This document shows positions 54,986 through 64,000 of a stretch of DNA of 64,000 nt, one piece after another. Source of the DNA: Vibrio fluvialis (GTDB taxonomy: Bacteria > Pseudomonadota > Gammaproteobacteria > Enterobacterales > Vibrionaceae); the NCBI RefSeq assembly GCF_900460245.1, contig NZ_UHIP01000001.1:310001-374000 (forward strand), written 5' to 3'. Made by a program: the position numbers and the translations under genes. A model generated the notes under the pieces. The model had not been told where the DNA came from. It saw only the letters and a list, made by a program, of their open reading frames with translations, and ran no database searches. Position 1 is the stretch's first letter, and every line of letters starts with the position of its first letter.

Positions 54986-55537
54986 ATGATCGATAATCAG
55001 GGCTGGTATCAATTTGCCCGTCGCGTACCATCGCCATTCTGCGATCAGCGCAGCGACGAACAGGATATCTCTTTGCTGGTGGTGCACAACATCAGTTTGC
55101 CGCCAGGGCAGTTTGGTGGGCCATATATCGAACAGTTTTTTACTGGCCAGCTTGATCCGAATCAGCATCCATTTTTCCGTGTGATACACACCATGGGTGT
55201 GTCGGCGCACTGTCTGATTCGCCGGGATGGAGAGGTGGTGCAGTTTGTGCCATTTTCGGCCAGAGCCTGGCATGCCGGGCAATCGTCGTTTGCCGGGCGC
55301 GCGCGATGCAACGATTATTCGATTGGCATTGAGTTGGAAGGGACCGATTTTGTCGCCTATACCGATGCGCAATATCAGGCATTGGCAGCACTCAGCGACG
55401 CGTTGATGACGCACTATCCGGCGATTACGTTGCCGCGTATTACCGGGCATCAGTACATTGCCCCGATGCGTAAAACCGACCCGGGGCTGGTGTTTGACTG
55501 GCAGAAATACCGCGCGTTATTAAAGCGGTCTGATTGA
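54986..55537 (+). CDS. ampD: 1,6-anhydro-N-acetylmuramyl-L-alanine amidase
   Basis: AmpD recycles cell wall by removing peptides from anhydro-muropeptides in the cytoplasm and thereby lowers AmpC beta-lactamase induction in bacteria with AmpR. The 183-residue amidase-2 protein has zinc ligands in LLVVHNIS (His near 33), in the C-terminal ITGHQYIAPMRKTDPGLVFDW (His and Asp), and SIGIELEG. I chose the ATG at 54986 (GGA eight bases upstream); a GTG at 54980 would add two residues. Its stop is only four bases from the convergent fldB stop. Confidence 0.95.
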   Translation: MIDNQGWYQFARRVPSPFCDQRSDEQDISLLVVHNISLPPGQFGGPYIEQFFTGQLDPNQHPFFRVIHTMGVSAHCLIRRDGEVVQFVPFSARAWHAGQSSFAGRARCNDYSIGIELEGTDFVAYTDAQYQALAALSDALMTHYPAITLPRITGHQYIAPMRKTDPGLVFDWQKYRALLKRSD

Positions 55538-55541
55538 TGTG

Positions 55542-56063
55542 TCAGATGGCGTCGTGGTATTCGACTAGAACTTGCTCAATCCAGGTGGCGATGCGCTCAT
55601 CACTCAGTTCGTATTGCGAGTCTTCATCCAGAGCAAGGCCGACAAACTGGGTCCCATCTTCGGTCAGCGCTTTTGAGGCTTCAAACTGGTAGCTGTCATC
55701 TTTTGGCCAGTAGCCGATCAGGTTCGCTCCCGTCTTCTTGATCTCGTCGTGGAGCATCCCCATCGCATCGAGGAACCATTCGCCATAGCCTTCTTGATCG
55801 CCTAAGCCGTATAACGCGACGTACTTGCCTTTTAGCGACACGCCACCGATGTGATCCCATATTGCGCTCCAGTCTTCTTGGATTTCGCCGAAATCCCATG
55901 TGGAGATTCCCAGTATTAACAGATCATAGTCGCTCATAAAACTGAGCGGCGTTTCTTTCACATTGTGAATGTCGAGCAGATCATCACCGAGGATGGCACG
56001 CATTTTTTCCGCCGCCATTTCGGTGTAACAGGTTGTTGAGCCGTAAAAAAGACCGATCTTCAT
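55542..56063 (-). CDS. fldB: Flavodoxin 2
   Basis: A 173-residue flavodoxin. The FMN phosphate loop [11 protein letters not shown] starts at residue 8, and the isoalloxazine loops are [12 protein letters not shown] and [12 protein letters not shown]. The long-chain insertion and C-terminal WIEQVL identify the FldB branch. It carries electrons to unknown partners; in E. coli fldB lies next to xerD-dsbC-recJ, the same as here. It is divergent from xerD. Confidence 0.94.
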   Translation of the reverse strand: MKIGLFYGSTTCYTEMAAEKMRAILGDDLLDIHNVKETPLSFMSDYDLLILGISTWDFGEIQEDWSAIWDHIGGVSLKGKYVALYGLGDQEGYGEWFLDAMGMLHDEIKKTGANLIGYWPKDDSYQFEASKALTEDGTQFVGLALDEDSQYELSDERIATWIEQVLVEYHDAI

Positions 56064-56203
56064 AGTTTCATGTTCGTTTTTTATCTGGAATGGTGAATTC
56101 TAACCATAAAATAACCCAGAGTGCAGTGAATATCCTGCTGTCAGAATACTTTTATGGTATTAAGCTTAGGGAATCACGAACGATAAAGAGATGAGAAGTA
56201 CAG

Positions 56204-57112
56204 GTGTCAGAGCATTTTTCTCCTGATCACGGGCTGGTGGAACAGTTCCTTGATGCGATGTGGATGGAACGCGGGTTGTCGGAAAACACCCTGATGTCAT
56301 ACCGCAATGATCTGATCAAGCTGCTCGACTGGATGCAGCACAACAATTATCGATTGGATTTCATCAGCCTGTCGGGCCTTCAGCAATACCAAACCTGGCT
56401 GACGGATCAGGATTACAAACAGACGTCGCGGGCGAGAATGCTGTCGGCGATTCGTCGCCTGTTTCAATATCTGCACCGTGAAAAAATGCGTGCGGATGAT
56501 CCGAGCGCACTACTGGTAAGCCCCAAACTGCCTAAGCGTTTACCCAAAGATTTAAGCGAGCAGCAGGTGGATGCATTGCTCAGCGCGCCGAACCCGGACG
56601 ATCCGATTGAGTTGCGCGACAAAGCGATGCTGGAACTCTTGTATGCCACTGGTTTGCGTGTCACCGAACTGGTATCGCTGACGATGGAAAACATCAGTCT
56701 GCGTCAGGGTGTGGTGCGCGTGATTGGTAAAGGCGGCAAAGAGCGCTTGGTGCCAATGGGGGAGAATGCGATTGAGTGGATTGAAACTTTTCTTTCTCAG
56801 GGGCGGTCTCACCTGTTAGGTGAACAGACATCTGATGTGGTGTTTCCGAGTAAGCGTGCGCAGCAGATGACACGCCAAACTTTCTGGCACCGGATCAAAC
56901 ATTACGCGGTGATTGCCGGCATTGATGTCGATAAGCTATCACCACACGTTTTACGCCATGCGTTTGCGACCCACCTGTTGAACTACGGGGCGGATTTACG
57001 CGTGGTACAAATGCTGCTCGGTCATAGTGACTTATCGACAACGCAAATTTATACTCATGTCGCGACTGAGAGATTGAAACAATTACATAGCGAGCACCAC
57101 CCAAGGGCTTGA
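56204..57112 (+). CDS. xerD: Site-specific tyrosine recombinase XerD
   Basis: XerD with XerC resolves chromosome dimers at dif, triggered by FtsK; in Vibrio it also serves some phage integrations. The 302-residue protein has an N-terminal core-binding domain and a catalytic domain with Arg in LLYATGLRVTELV, Lys in VIGKGGKERLVPMG, HVLRHAFATHLL, GHSDLSTTQIYTHV with the nucleophile Tyr near residue 283. It starts with GTG at 56204 after a GAGAAG ribosome site. dsbC follows 16 bases after its stop. Confidence 0.97.
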   Translation: MSEHFSPDHGLVEQFLDAMWMERGLSENTLMSYRNDLIKLLDWMQHNNYRLDFISLSGLQQYQTWLTDQDYKQTSRARMLSAIRRLFQYLHREKMRADDPSALLVSPKLPKRLPKDLSEQQVDALLSAPNPDDPIELRDKAMLELLYATGLRVTELVSLTMENISLRQGVVRVIGKGGKERLVPMGENAIEWIETFLSQGRSHLLGEQTSDVVFPSKRAQQMTRQTFWHRIKHYAVIAGIDVDKLSPHVLRHAFATHLLNYGADLRVVQMLLGHSDLSTTQIYTHVATERLKQLHSEHHPRA

Positions 57113-57128
57113 TGGAAAGGACTTTTTT

Positions 57129-57893
57129 ATGAAGATTTTACGCCGATTATCACTTCTGCTGCTGCCGTTTGTTGCGGTGGCGTGTAACGCAGAGACTGTG
57201 CCAGCCGACAAACCAGCCGCACAGGTGCAGATCGACAAGAGCGTATTTGAGCAACGCTTTGCCAAACTGGGCTTGGATGTCATGGACGTTGTGCCATCGG
57301 ATATTGATGGGCTGGTCGAAGTGCAAACCGCGGGTGGCGTGCTGTTTGCGTCGCCTGATGGCAAGCATTTTATTGCCGGCACACTGTATGAGATGGACGC
57401 CAATGGCGGTTACACCGATGTATTGGCCAAGCGTCAGGCGCCAATCAACGCCAAGAAAATCGCGCAGTTCCAGAAAAGCATGATTGAGTACAAGGCGGAC
57501 AACGAGAAATATGTGGTGACGGTGTTTACTGACATTACTTGCGGATACTGTGTGCGTCTGCACAGCCAGATGAAAGAGTACAACGACGCGGGTATCACTG
57601 TGCGTTATCTGGCGTACCCACGCCAAGGACCCACCGGTCAGGTGGCAGAACAGATGGCGGCTATCTGGTGTTCAGACGATCCAAAAACGGCGATTCACAA
57701 CGCCAAGATGAATCGTCAGACGCTGGAAACTAAAGGCGACTTGGCGCAGTGCAAGCAAACCATCGCTCAGCATTATCAATTGGGCCGTGAGCTGGGTATC
57801 AGCGGTACACCAGCGATTTTCCTGCCAAACGGCGAAATGGTGGGTGGTTACCTGCCGGCAGCACAACTGTTGCAACGCCTACAACAAATGTAA
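57129..57893 (+). CDS. dsbC: Thiol:disulfide interchange protein DsbC
   Basis: DsbC is the periplasmic disulfide isomerase kept reduced by DsbD. The 254-residue precursor has a signal peptide (KILRRLSLLLLPFVAVA), a dimerisation domain, and a thioredoxin domain with the active site CGYC in TDITCGYCVRLH. The cis-proline loop is ISGTPAIFL. The signal ends in VAVACNA, so the first Cys could be a weak lipobox or simply mature N-terminal sequence. It lies between xerD and recJ, as in E. coli. Confidence 0.95.
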   Translation: MKILRRLSLLLLPFVAVACNAETVPADKPAAQVQIDKSVFEQRFAKLGLDVMDVVPSDIDGLVEVQTAGGVLFASPDGKHFIAGTLYEMDANGGYTDVLAKRQAPINAKKIAQFQKSMIEYKADNEKYVVTVFTDITCGYCVRLHSQMKEYNDAGITVRYLAYPRQGPTGQVAEQMAAIWCSDDPKTAIHNAKMNRQTLETKGDLAQCKQTIAQHYQLGRELGISGTPAIFLPNGEMVGGYLPAAQLLQRLQQM

Positions 57894-57912
57894 TTGAAGC
57901 TTAAAGGATACG

Positions 57913-57933
57913 GGCCTGAGCCAGTCTCAGGCC
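57913..57933 (+). promoter_or_regulatory. Strong hairpin just upstream of recJ
   Basis: GGCCTGAG-CCAGT-CTCAGGCC, ending nine bases before the recJ ATG. No Shine-Dalgarno sequence is visible between it and the start, and no T run follows. It may limit recJ translation. Confidence 0.5.
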
Positions 57934-57942
57934 TGATAACAC

Positions 57943-59682
57943 ATGATTGAAATTCAACGACGACCTGAGCCGGATCTGGCTCAACTTCCCGAGACCATTC
58001 CTGCTTTGTTAAGACGCATCTACCTCAACCGTGGTGTTGAGAGCGTCGAACAACTGGAGAAGGCCGCGAAAGCGCTGCACTCTTATACCCAACTGCACGG
58101 CATCGATGCAGCTGTTGAACTCCTGTTTGAAGCGATTAAGCAGCAGAAGCGCATCATCGTTGTTGGCGATTTTGACGCCGACGGCGCGACCAGTTCTGCG
58201 TTGTCAGTTCTGGCACTGCGTATGCTCGGCAGCCACAACGTCGATTATCTGGTGCCCAATCGTTTTGAAGACGGTTATGGCCTGAGCCCGGAAGTTGTGG
58301 AACAGGCATTGGCGATGAATGCCGAAATGATCATGACAGTCGATAACGGCGTCTCCTCGATTGAAGGGGTACGCTTTGCCAAGCAACACGGGCTACAGGT
58401 GCTGGTGACCGATCACCACTTACCAGGCTCTCAGTTGCCGGATGTCGATGCCATGGTTAACCCCAATCTGCAGCAGTGTGCGTTTCCCTCAAAAGCTTTA
58501 GCCGGGGTGGGTGTGGCGTTCTACCTGATGATGGCGCTGTGCGTTCACATGCGTAAGTGCGGCTGGTTTGCTGAACAGGGCATGGCGGAACCCAAGCTGA
58601 TGGAACTGATTGATTTGGTGGCCTTAGGCACGGTTGCCGATGTGGTACCGCTGGATGAAAACAACCGCATTCTGGTGCACCAAGGCTTGCAGCGTATTCG
58701 CGCTGGTAAAGCTCGCCCGGGGATTCAGGCGCTGATTGAAGTGGCCAAACGCGATGCGCGTAAACTGGTCGCGTCAGATTTTGGTTTTGCGCTGGGGCCG
58801 CGGATTAACGCTGCAGGGCGTCTTGACGATATGTCGTTTGGCGTCGAGCTGCTGCTGTGTAACAACATTCACGCTGCGCGCCGTATGGCCAGTGAATTGG
58901 ATGGTCTCAATCAGACGCGTAAAGAGATTGAAGAGGGCATGAAGCAAGAAGCGATGGCGTTTTGTGAACGTCTGCAGTTTGGTAAAGACACCGAACTGCC
59001 GCACGGCCTGGTGATGTTTCAGCGTGACTGGCATCAGGGCGTGATTGGCATTCTCGCTTCGCGTATTAAAGAGCAGTTCCATCGTCCGGTGATTGCGTTT
59101 GCTGATGGCGGCGATGGTCTGATTAAAGGTTCCTGCCGTTCGGTTGCTGGTCTGCACATGCGTGATGCGCTGGATAAAATTGATACGCAGAATCCAGGCA
59201 TTATTCTTAAGTTTGGTGGCCACGCCATGGCGGCCGGATTGACGATTGAAGAGAAGAACTTTGAGCGTTTCAGCCGACTGTTTGATGAAGTGGTGCGTCA
59301 GGATCTCGATGAAGCGCTGCTTAAAGGTGTGATTCTGACCGACGGCGAACTGACGCCGGAGGAGTTCTCTATGCACGTGGCGGAAATGCTGCGCGCTGGT
59401 GGTCCATGGGGACAGGCGTTTCCTGAACCGGTATTTGATGGTGAGTTTAAAGTGCTGCATCAGAAACTGGTCGGGGAGAAGCATCTCAAATTGATGCTGG
59501 AGCCGCTGTATAAAGGCCACCCGACCAACATCATGATCGATGGCATCGCGTTCAACGTTGACCTGCGCCGTTGGCCGGACGCATCGGTGAAAATCGTACG
59601 CCTCGCTTATAAACTCGATATCAATGAGTTTCGTGGTAATCAATCCTTGCAGCTGATGGTTGATCACATCGAAGCCAAATAA
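57943..59682 (+). CDS. recJ: Single-stranded-DNA-specific exonuclease RecJ
   Basis: RecJ is the 5'-3' single-strand exonuclease of recombination and mismatch repair. The 579-residue protein carries the DHH motifs: VGDFDADGATS (about residue 72), DNGVSS, VTDHHLPG and LVALGTVADVVPLDENNR. In the second half it has the DHHA1-type FGGHAMAAGL. Expression may be low because the region before the ATG lacks a ribosome site and forms a hairpin, so it could depend on ribosomes finishing dsbC 49 bases earlier. Confidence 0.97.
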   Translation: MIEIQRRPEPDLAQLPETIPALLRRIYLNRGVESVEQLEKAAKALHSYTQLHGIDAAVELLFEAIKQQKRIIVVGDFDADGATSSALSVLALRMLGSHNVDYLVPNRFEDGYGLSPEVVEQALAMNAEMIMTVDNGVSSIEGVRFAKQHGLQVLVTDHHLPGSQLPDVDAMVNPNLQQCAFPSKALAGVGVAFYLMMALCVHMRKCGWFAEQGMAEPKLMELIDLVALGTVADVVPLDENNRILVHQGLQRIRAGKARPGIQALIEVAKRDARKLVASDFGFALGPRINAAGRLDDMSFGVELLLCNNIHAARRMASELDGLNQTRKEIEEGMKQEAMAFCERLQFGKDTELPHGLVMFQRDWHQGVIGILASRIKEQFHRPVIAFADGGDGLIKGSCRSVAGLHMRDALDKIDTQNPGIILKFGGHAMAAGLTIEEKNFERFSRLFDEVVRQDLDEALLKGVILTDGELTPEEFSMHVAEMLRAGGPWGQAFPEPVFDGEFKVLHQKLVGEKHLKLMLEPLYKGHPTNIMIDGIAFNVDLRRWPDASVKIVRLAYKLDINEFRGNQSLQLMVDHIEAK

Positions 59683-59702
59683 ATCAGATGCTGTGAACAT
59701 AA

Positions 59703-59735
59703 AAAGAGCACCTTAGCGCGAGGTGCTCTTTTTTT
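59703..59735 (+). terminator. Terminator after recJ
   Basis: AAAGAGCACCT-TAGCGCG-AGGTGCTCTTT followed by T4. Confidence 0.9.
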
Positions 59736-59833
59736 ATGCAAATTTTGTGATTTGGTTCTAAATTCTGCTTGTGATATCGACAATGTGAATAACTGTCATA
59801 GCCCGTTAATTCCCCGTCTGTATGATTTTTGTA

Positions 59834-59848
59834 ATTGGTCTGACCAAT
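59834..59848. promoter_or_regulatory. PdhR operator (upstream copy)
   Basis: ATTGGTCTGACCAAT is a perfect match to the PdhR box ATTGGTnnnACCAAT. It lies about 190 bp before the pdhR start, upstream of the candidate promoter. Confidence 0.75.
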
Positions 59849-59971
59849 AATATTGCCGTTTTAGTGCGCTATTGTTAGTAAAGTGTTTTGGTAAGGCCTG
59901 TTCTATGATTTGGGTCAATTTTTGACTGGACATTGGCGTTTTAATTATGTTAATTTCTGCACCAACTTGAA

Positions 59972-59986
59972 ATTGGTATTACCAAT
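59972..59986. promoter_or_regulatory. PdhR operator (proximal copy)
   Basis: ATTGGTATTACCAAT, again a perfect PdhR box, and the symmetry extends to 17 bp with flanking A/T. It lies just downstream of the candidate promoter, where a bound repressor would block early transcription. Confidence 0.85.
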
Positions 59987-60024
59987 TGCCTGCAAGAACA
60001 TAAAGAGTAGAAGAATAATAAATT

Positions 60025-60795
60025 ATGGCTTATCAAAGGATTCGTCAGCCGAAGCTATCCGATGTCATCGAGCAAGAGTTAGAACGGTTGATCGTGGAAG
60101 GAACATTAGCCCCAGGGCAACAACTGCCACCGGAGCGAGAGCTGGCCAAACAGTTCGATGTTTCCCGTCCGTCCGTCCGTGAAGCCATCCAGCGATTAGA
60201 AGCCAAACGCCTGCTGACTCGTCGTCAGGGCGGCGGCACCTTCGTAAGCGAGCACATGTGGAAGAGTTTCTCTGATCCTCTGCTAAATTTATTGTCTAGC
60301 CACTCGGAAACCCAGCTTGATCTATTGGAAGCGCGTCATGCGCTGGAAGGTATTTCGGCTTATTTTGCAGCACTGCGTGGTACCGAAGAAGATTTTGCCC
60401 GTATTCAAGCCTGCGTGGCGCGAATTGGTGAGCTTCAGGATGCGAAGGACGTAGAAACAGAATCCGCAACTGTCATGGAGTTTCTGATTGCTATTACGGA
60501 AGCTGCCCATAACGTGGTTCTGCTGCACATCGTTCGAAGTCTCGCTCCCCTGCTTGAGCAAAATATTCTGCAGAATTTTAAATTATTACGCCGCCGCCCT
60601 GAAGCGGTGGAGAAAGTAAGCAAGCACCGAGCTAATATCGTGGATGCGATCGTATCCGGTCAGCCTGAGAAGGCGCGCGAAATGTCTCATTCTCACTTAG
60701 CTTATATCGAAGAAACATTGTTGGATTTGACCCGGGAAGAGTCTCGTCGTGAGCGTTCTCTGCGTCGTATCCAACAGGGTAATGAGCCGCAATAA
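60025..60795 (+). CDS. pdhR: Pyruvate dehydrogenase complex repressor PdhR
   Basis: A 256-residue GntR/FadR-type repressor that senses pyruvate and controls its own operon and the respiratory genes. The winged-helix DNA-binding domain (about residues 9-75) has [41 protein letters not shown]; the helical effector domain follows. It is the first gene of pdhR-aceE-aceF and its leader holds two perfect boxes for its own family. Confidence 0.97.
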   Translation: MAYQRIRQPKLSDVIEQELERLIVEGTLAPGQQLPPERELAKQFDVSRPSVREAIQRLEAKRLLTRRQGGGTFVSEHMWKSFSDPLLNLLSSHSETQLDLLEARHALEGISAYFAALRGTEEDFARIQACVARIGELQDAKDVETESATVMEFLIAITEAAHNVVLLHIVRSLAPLLEQNILQNFKLLRRRPEAVEKVSKHRANIVDAIVSGQPEKAREMSHSHLAYIEETLLDLTREESRRERSLRRIQQGNEPQ

Positions 60796-60846
60796 GCGGT
60801 CCATTGCGATTCTAAATAAATCCAACCAACAGAAGGATAGATCGCC

Positions 60847-63507
60847 ATGTCTGACATGAAGCATGACGTAGATGCACTGGAAACTCAGGAGTGGTTAGCC
60901 GCGCTTGAGTCAGTTGTACGTGAAGAAGGCGTAGAGCGTGCCCAGTACCTGCTAGAAGAAGTACTGGAAAAAGCACGTCTAGACGGCGTTGATATGCCAA
61001 CTGGTATTACAACGAACTACATCAACACGATTCCTGCGGCCCAAGAACCAGCATACCCAGGCGACACGACTATCGAACGTCGTATCCGCTCAATCATTCG
61101 CTGGAACGCGATCATGATCGTTCTTCGTGCATCGAAGAAAGATCTGGATCTAGGCGGCCACATGGCATCATTCCAGTCTTCAGCTGCGTTCTATGAAACA
61201 TGTTTCAACCACTTCTTCCGTGCTCCAAACGAGAAGGACGGTGGTGACCTGGTTTACTACCAAGGTCATATTTCTCCAGGGATTTACGCGCGTGCTTTCG
61301 TTGAAGGCCGCCTGACAGAAGAACAACTGGACAACTTCCGTCAAGAAGTGGATGGCAAAGGCATTCCTTCGTACCCACACCCTAAACTGATGCCTGAATT
61401 CTGGCAATTCCCGACCGTATCTATGGGTCTGGGTCCAATCGCATCTATCTACCAAGCTCGCTTCCTGAAGTACCTGGAAGGCCGTGGCATGAAAGATACG
61501 TCTGACCAGCGCGTATACGCGTTCCTGGGTGACGGTGAGATGGATGAGCCAGAATCACGTGGTGCTATTTCTTTCGCTGCGCGTGAGAAACTGGACAACC
61601 TGTGCTTCCTGATCAACTGTAACCTACAGCGTCTGGACGGCCCGGTAATGGGTAACGGCAAGATCATTCAAGAGCTGGAAGGCCTGTTCAAAGGCGCTGG
61701 CTGGAACGTGGTTAAAGTTATCTGGGGTAACAACTGGGATTCTCTGCTGGCGAAAGATACCTCTGGTAAACTTCTGCAACTGATGAACGAAACCATCGAC
61801 GGCGACTACCAGACTTTCAAAGCGAAAGATGGCGCGTACGTTCGTGAGCATTTCTTCGGTAAATACCCAGAGACTGCAGCCCTGGTTGCTGACATGACTG
61901 ACGACGAAGTGTTCGCACTGAAACGTGGTGGTCACGAGTCTTCTAAACTGTACGCAGCGTTCAAGAACGCACAAGAAACTAAAGGCCGTCCAACGGTAAT
62001 CCTGGCTAAGACTGTTAAAGGTTACGGCATGGGTGACGCGGCTCAAGGTAAGAACATTGCGCACCAAGTTAAGAAGATGGACATGACGCACGTGATCGCG
62101 ATGCGTAACCGTCTGGGTCTGCAAGACATCATTTCTGATGAAGAAGTGAACAACCTGCCTTACCTGAAACTGGAAGAAGGTTCGAAAGAACACGAATACC
62201 TGCACGCTCGTCGTAAAGCGCTGCACGGTTACACGCCACAGCGTCTGCCTAACTTCACTCAGGAACTGGTTATTCCAGAACTGGAAGAGTTCAAACCGCT
62301 TCTGGAAGAACAGAAACGTGAAATCTCTTCAACGATGGCTTACGTGCGTGCACTGAACATTCTGTTGAAAGACAAAAACATTGGTAAGAACATTGTTCCT
62401 ATCATTGCTGACGAAGCGCGTACTTTCGGTATGGAAGGTCTGTTCCGTCAAATCGGTATCTACAACCCACACGGCCAGACTTACACGCCTGAAGACCGTG
62501 GCGTTGTGTCTTACTACAAAGAAGACACAGCAGGTCAGGTACTGCAAGAAGGTATCAACGAACTGGGTGCAATGTCATCTTGGGTTGCGGCTGCGACATC
62601 TTACAGCACCAACAACCTGCCAATGATCCCGTTCTACATCTACTACTCTATGTTCGGTTTCCAACGTGTTGGCGACATGGCATGGATGGCAGGTGACCAA
62701 CAAGCTCGTGGTTTCCTACTGGGCGCAACGGCTGGCCGTACTACACTGAACGGTGAAGGTCTGCAGCACGAAGATGGTCACTCACACATTCAGGCCGGCA
62801 CTATCCCGAACTGTATCTCTTACGATCCGACTTTCGCATACGAAGTAGCGGTGATCATGCAAGACGGTATCCGTCGCATGTACGGTGAGCAAGAGAACGT
62901 GTTCTACTACCTGACGCTGATGAACGAAAACTACGCGCATCCAGCAATGCCAGAAGGTTCTGAAGAAGGTATCCGTAAAGGTATCTACAAACTGGAAACT
63001 CTGTCTGGTTCTAAAGGTAAAGTTCAGCTGATGAGCTCTGGTACTATCATGAACGAAGTACGTAAAGCGGCAGTGATCCTGAGCGAAGAATACGGCATCG
63101 CCTCTGATGTTTACTCTGTAACCTCGTTCAACGAACTGGCTCGTGATGGCCAGGACGCAGAGCGTTACAACATGCTTCACCCAGAAGCAGAAGCGAAAGT
63201 ACCTTACATCGCTTCAGTAATGGGTACTGAACCAGCAATCGCTGCAACCGACTACATGAAGAACTACGCTGACCAAGTTCGCGCGTTCATTCCTGCTGAG
63301 TCTTACAAAGTACTGGGTACTGACGGTTTCGGTCGTTCAGACAGCCGTGAGAACCTACGTCGTCACTTCGAAGTGAACGCAGGCTACGTTGTTGTTGCAG
63401 CTCTAAACGAACTAGCGAAACGTGGTGAAGTTGAGAAATCTGTGGTGGCGGAAGCTATCAAGAAATTCAACATCGACACTGAAAAAACAAACCCGCTATA
63501 CGCTTAA
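60847..63507 (+). CDS. aceE: Pyruvate dehydrogenase E1 component
   Basis: AceE decarboxylates pyruvate with thiamine diphosphate and passes the acetyl group to the lipoyl arms of AceF. The homodimeric-type protein is 886 residues, like E. coli AceE. The TPP/Mg motif is [14 protein letters not shown]...NCNLQRLDG, and the N-terminal [20 protein letters not shown] binds E2. It has the codon bias of a highly expressed gene and a good AAGGA before the ATG. The aceF start follows 17 bases after the stop. Confidence 0.98.
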   Translation: MSDMKHDVDALETQEWLAALESVVREEGVERAQYLLEEVLEKARLDGVDMPTGITTNYINTIPAAQEPAYPGDTTIERRIRSIIRWNAIMIVLRASKKDLDLGGHMASFQSSAAFYETCFNHFFRAPNEKDGGDLVYYQGHISPGIYARAFVEGRLTEEQLDNFRQEVDGKGIPSYPHPKLMPEFWQFPTVSMGLGPIASIYQARFLKYLEGRGMKDTSDQRVYAFLGDGEMDEPESRGAISFAAREKLDNLCFLINCNLQRLDGPVMGNGKIIQELEGLFKGAGWNVVKVIWGNNWDSLLAKDTSGKLLQLMNETIDGDYQTFKAKDGAYVREHFFGKYPETAALVADMTDDEVFALKRGGHESSKLYAAFKNAQETKGRPTVILAKTVKGYGMGDAAQGKNIAHQVKKMDMTHVIAMRNRLGLQDIISDEEVNNLPYLKLEEGSKEHEYLHARRKALHGYTPQRLPNFTQELVIPELEEFKPLLEEQKREISSTMAYVRALNILLKDKNIGKNIVPIIADEARTFGMEGLFRQIGIYNPHGQTYTPEDRGVVSYYKEDTAGQVLQEGINELGAMSSWVAAATSYSTNNLPMIPFYIYYSMFGFQRVGDMAWMAGDQQARGFLLGATAGRTTLNGEGLQHEDGHSHIQAGTIPNCISYDPTFAYEVAVIMQDGIRRMYGEQENVFYYLTLMNENYAHPAMPEGSEEGIRKGIYKLETLSGSKGKVQLMSSGTIMNEVRKAAVILSEEYGIASDVYSVTSFNELARDGQDAERYNMLHPEAEAKVPYIASVMGTEPAIAATDYMKNYADQVRAFIPAESYKVLGTDGFGRSDSRENLRRHFEVNAGYVVVAALNELAKRGEVEKSVVAEAIKKFNIDTEKTNPLYA

Positions 63508-63524
63508 TTGAAGGTAGGAAAAGC

Positions 63525-64000
63525 ATGGCTATCGAAATTTACGTACCAGATATCGGTGCAGACGAGGTTGAAGTTACTGAGATTCTTGTAAGCGTAGGCG
63601 ACAAGGTTGAAGAAGAACAATCTCTGATTACTGTTGAAGGCGACAAAGCTTCTATGGAAGTTCCAGCGTCTCAGGCAGGTATTGTTAAAGAAATCAAAGT
63701 AGTGGCTGGCGACAAAGTAACGACTGGCTCACTGATTATGGTTTTTGAAGCGGAAGGTGCAGCAGCGGCTGCACCAGCTCCTGCGGCCGAAGCAGCACCA
63801 GTTGCGGCAGCGCCAGCAGCAGCGACTGAACTGAAAGAAGTCAACGTACCGGACATCGGTGGCGACGAAGTTGAAGTGACTGAAATCATGGTTGCTGTGG
63901 GTGACACAGTGTCTGAAGAGCAGTCTCTGATCACTGTTGAAGGCGACAAAGCTTCAATGGAAGTTCCAGCGCCATTCGCGGGTACCGTGAAAGAGATCAA
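63525..64000 (+). CDS. aceF: Pyruvate dehydrogenase E2, dihydrolipoyllysine acetyltransferase (partial)
   Basis: The frame is open from the ATG at 63525 to the right edge, so only about 158 residues are seen. Two tandem lipoyl domains are visible, each with the lipoylated lysine in [11 protein letters not shown]; the first starts [14 protein letters not shown] and the second [11 protein letters not shown]. They are joined by an Ala/Pro-rich flexible linker (about residues 75-103). Whether a third lipoyl domain follows, as in E. coli, cannot be seen. AGGTAGGA precedes the start. Confidence 0.97.
   Translation, partial: MAIEIYVPDIGADEVEVTEILVSVGDKVEEEQSLITVEGDKASMEVPASQAGIVKEIKVVAGDKVTTGSLIMVFEAEGAAAAAPAPAAEAAPVAAAPAAATELKEVNVPDIGGDEVEVTEIMVAVGDTVSEEQSLITVEGDKASMEVPAPFAGTVKEI

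Larger units (their letters stand above)
59683..60024 (+). promoter_or_regulatory. recJ-pdhR intergenic control region
   Basis: The 342-bp gap holds the recJ terminator, two PdhR-type operators (59834-59848 and 59972-59986), an FNR-like box (59905-59918, two mismatches) and a candidate promoter TTGACT-N18-TATGTT (59922-59951). There is no open frame of note. Confidence 0.6.

Overview
The window is a gene-dense stretch of a gammaproteobacterial chromosome, almost certainly a Vibrio (family Vibrionaceae) primary chromosome. Three things point there: the protein sequences, the gene order (rpoE-rseABC, lepA-lepB-rnc-era-recO-pdxJ-acpS, rlmD-relA-mazG-pyrG-eno, cca/gspAB, the pit genes, glnE-hldE/tolC, parE-parC, the coaE-pilDCBA cluster, nadC, ampD, fldB/xerD-dsbC-recJ, pdhR-aceEF), and ParC numbering with the quinolone-region serine at residue 85. 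The order matches what I recall of V. cholerae chromosome 1. Base composition looks near 50% G+C, which would suit the fluvialis/furnissii side of the genus, but I cannot assign a species.

Layout. 1-3789: a YbaK-like editing protein cut by the left edge, ygfZ, sdhE-ygfX and nadB. 4259-6923: the sigma-E operon. 7038-13404: lepA, lepB, rnc, era, recO, pdxJ and acpS, a translation, RNA-processing and cofactor block. 13473-16274: the BarA/VarS sensor kinase on the minus strand. 16448-24159: rlmD, relA, mazG, pyrG and eno. 24260-28632: cca, the gspA-gspB pair and an SH3-domain membrane protein. 28800-34771: a low-affinity phosphate transporter with its PhoU-like partner, a CYTH-CHAD triphosphatase, a potassium channel and a minimal chemoreceptor. 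34881-43359: glnE, hldE, tolC, nudF, a DUF1249 gene, cpdA and yqiA. 43571-47728: topoisomerase IV. 47779-53715: yacG, zapD, coaE and the type IV pilus genes pilD-pilC-pilB-pilA, all minus strand. 53946-59682: nadC, ampD, fldB, xerD, dsbC and recJ. 60025-64000: pdhR, aceE and the start of aceF.

How the genes work together. Envelope stress (RpoE, RseA, RseB, RseC), stringent and nucleotide homeostasis (RelA, MazG, PyrG), NAD synthesis (NadB, NadC), protein export and secretion (LepB, GspAB, PilD) and chromosome maintenance (ParEC, XerD, RecJ, RecO) are all represented. The clearest regulation is at pdhR-aceEF, where two perfect PdhR-type operators precede the operon, and at pyrG, where a CRP-type site sits just upstream of a 17-bp-spaced promoter. 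Most transcription units end in strong intrinsic terminators, several of them shared by convergent genes.

I saw no insertion sequence, prophage, integron, CRISPR array, tRNA or rRNA gene, toxin-antitoxin island or defence cluster. I did not find an undescribed multi-gene system here. The more interesting items are non-coding (inverted repeats upstream of nadB, pyrG, parE, recJ and the phosphate genes) or protein-level oddities (a degenerate receiver in BarA, a near-sensorless chemoreceptor, a mosaic PilA).
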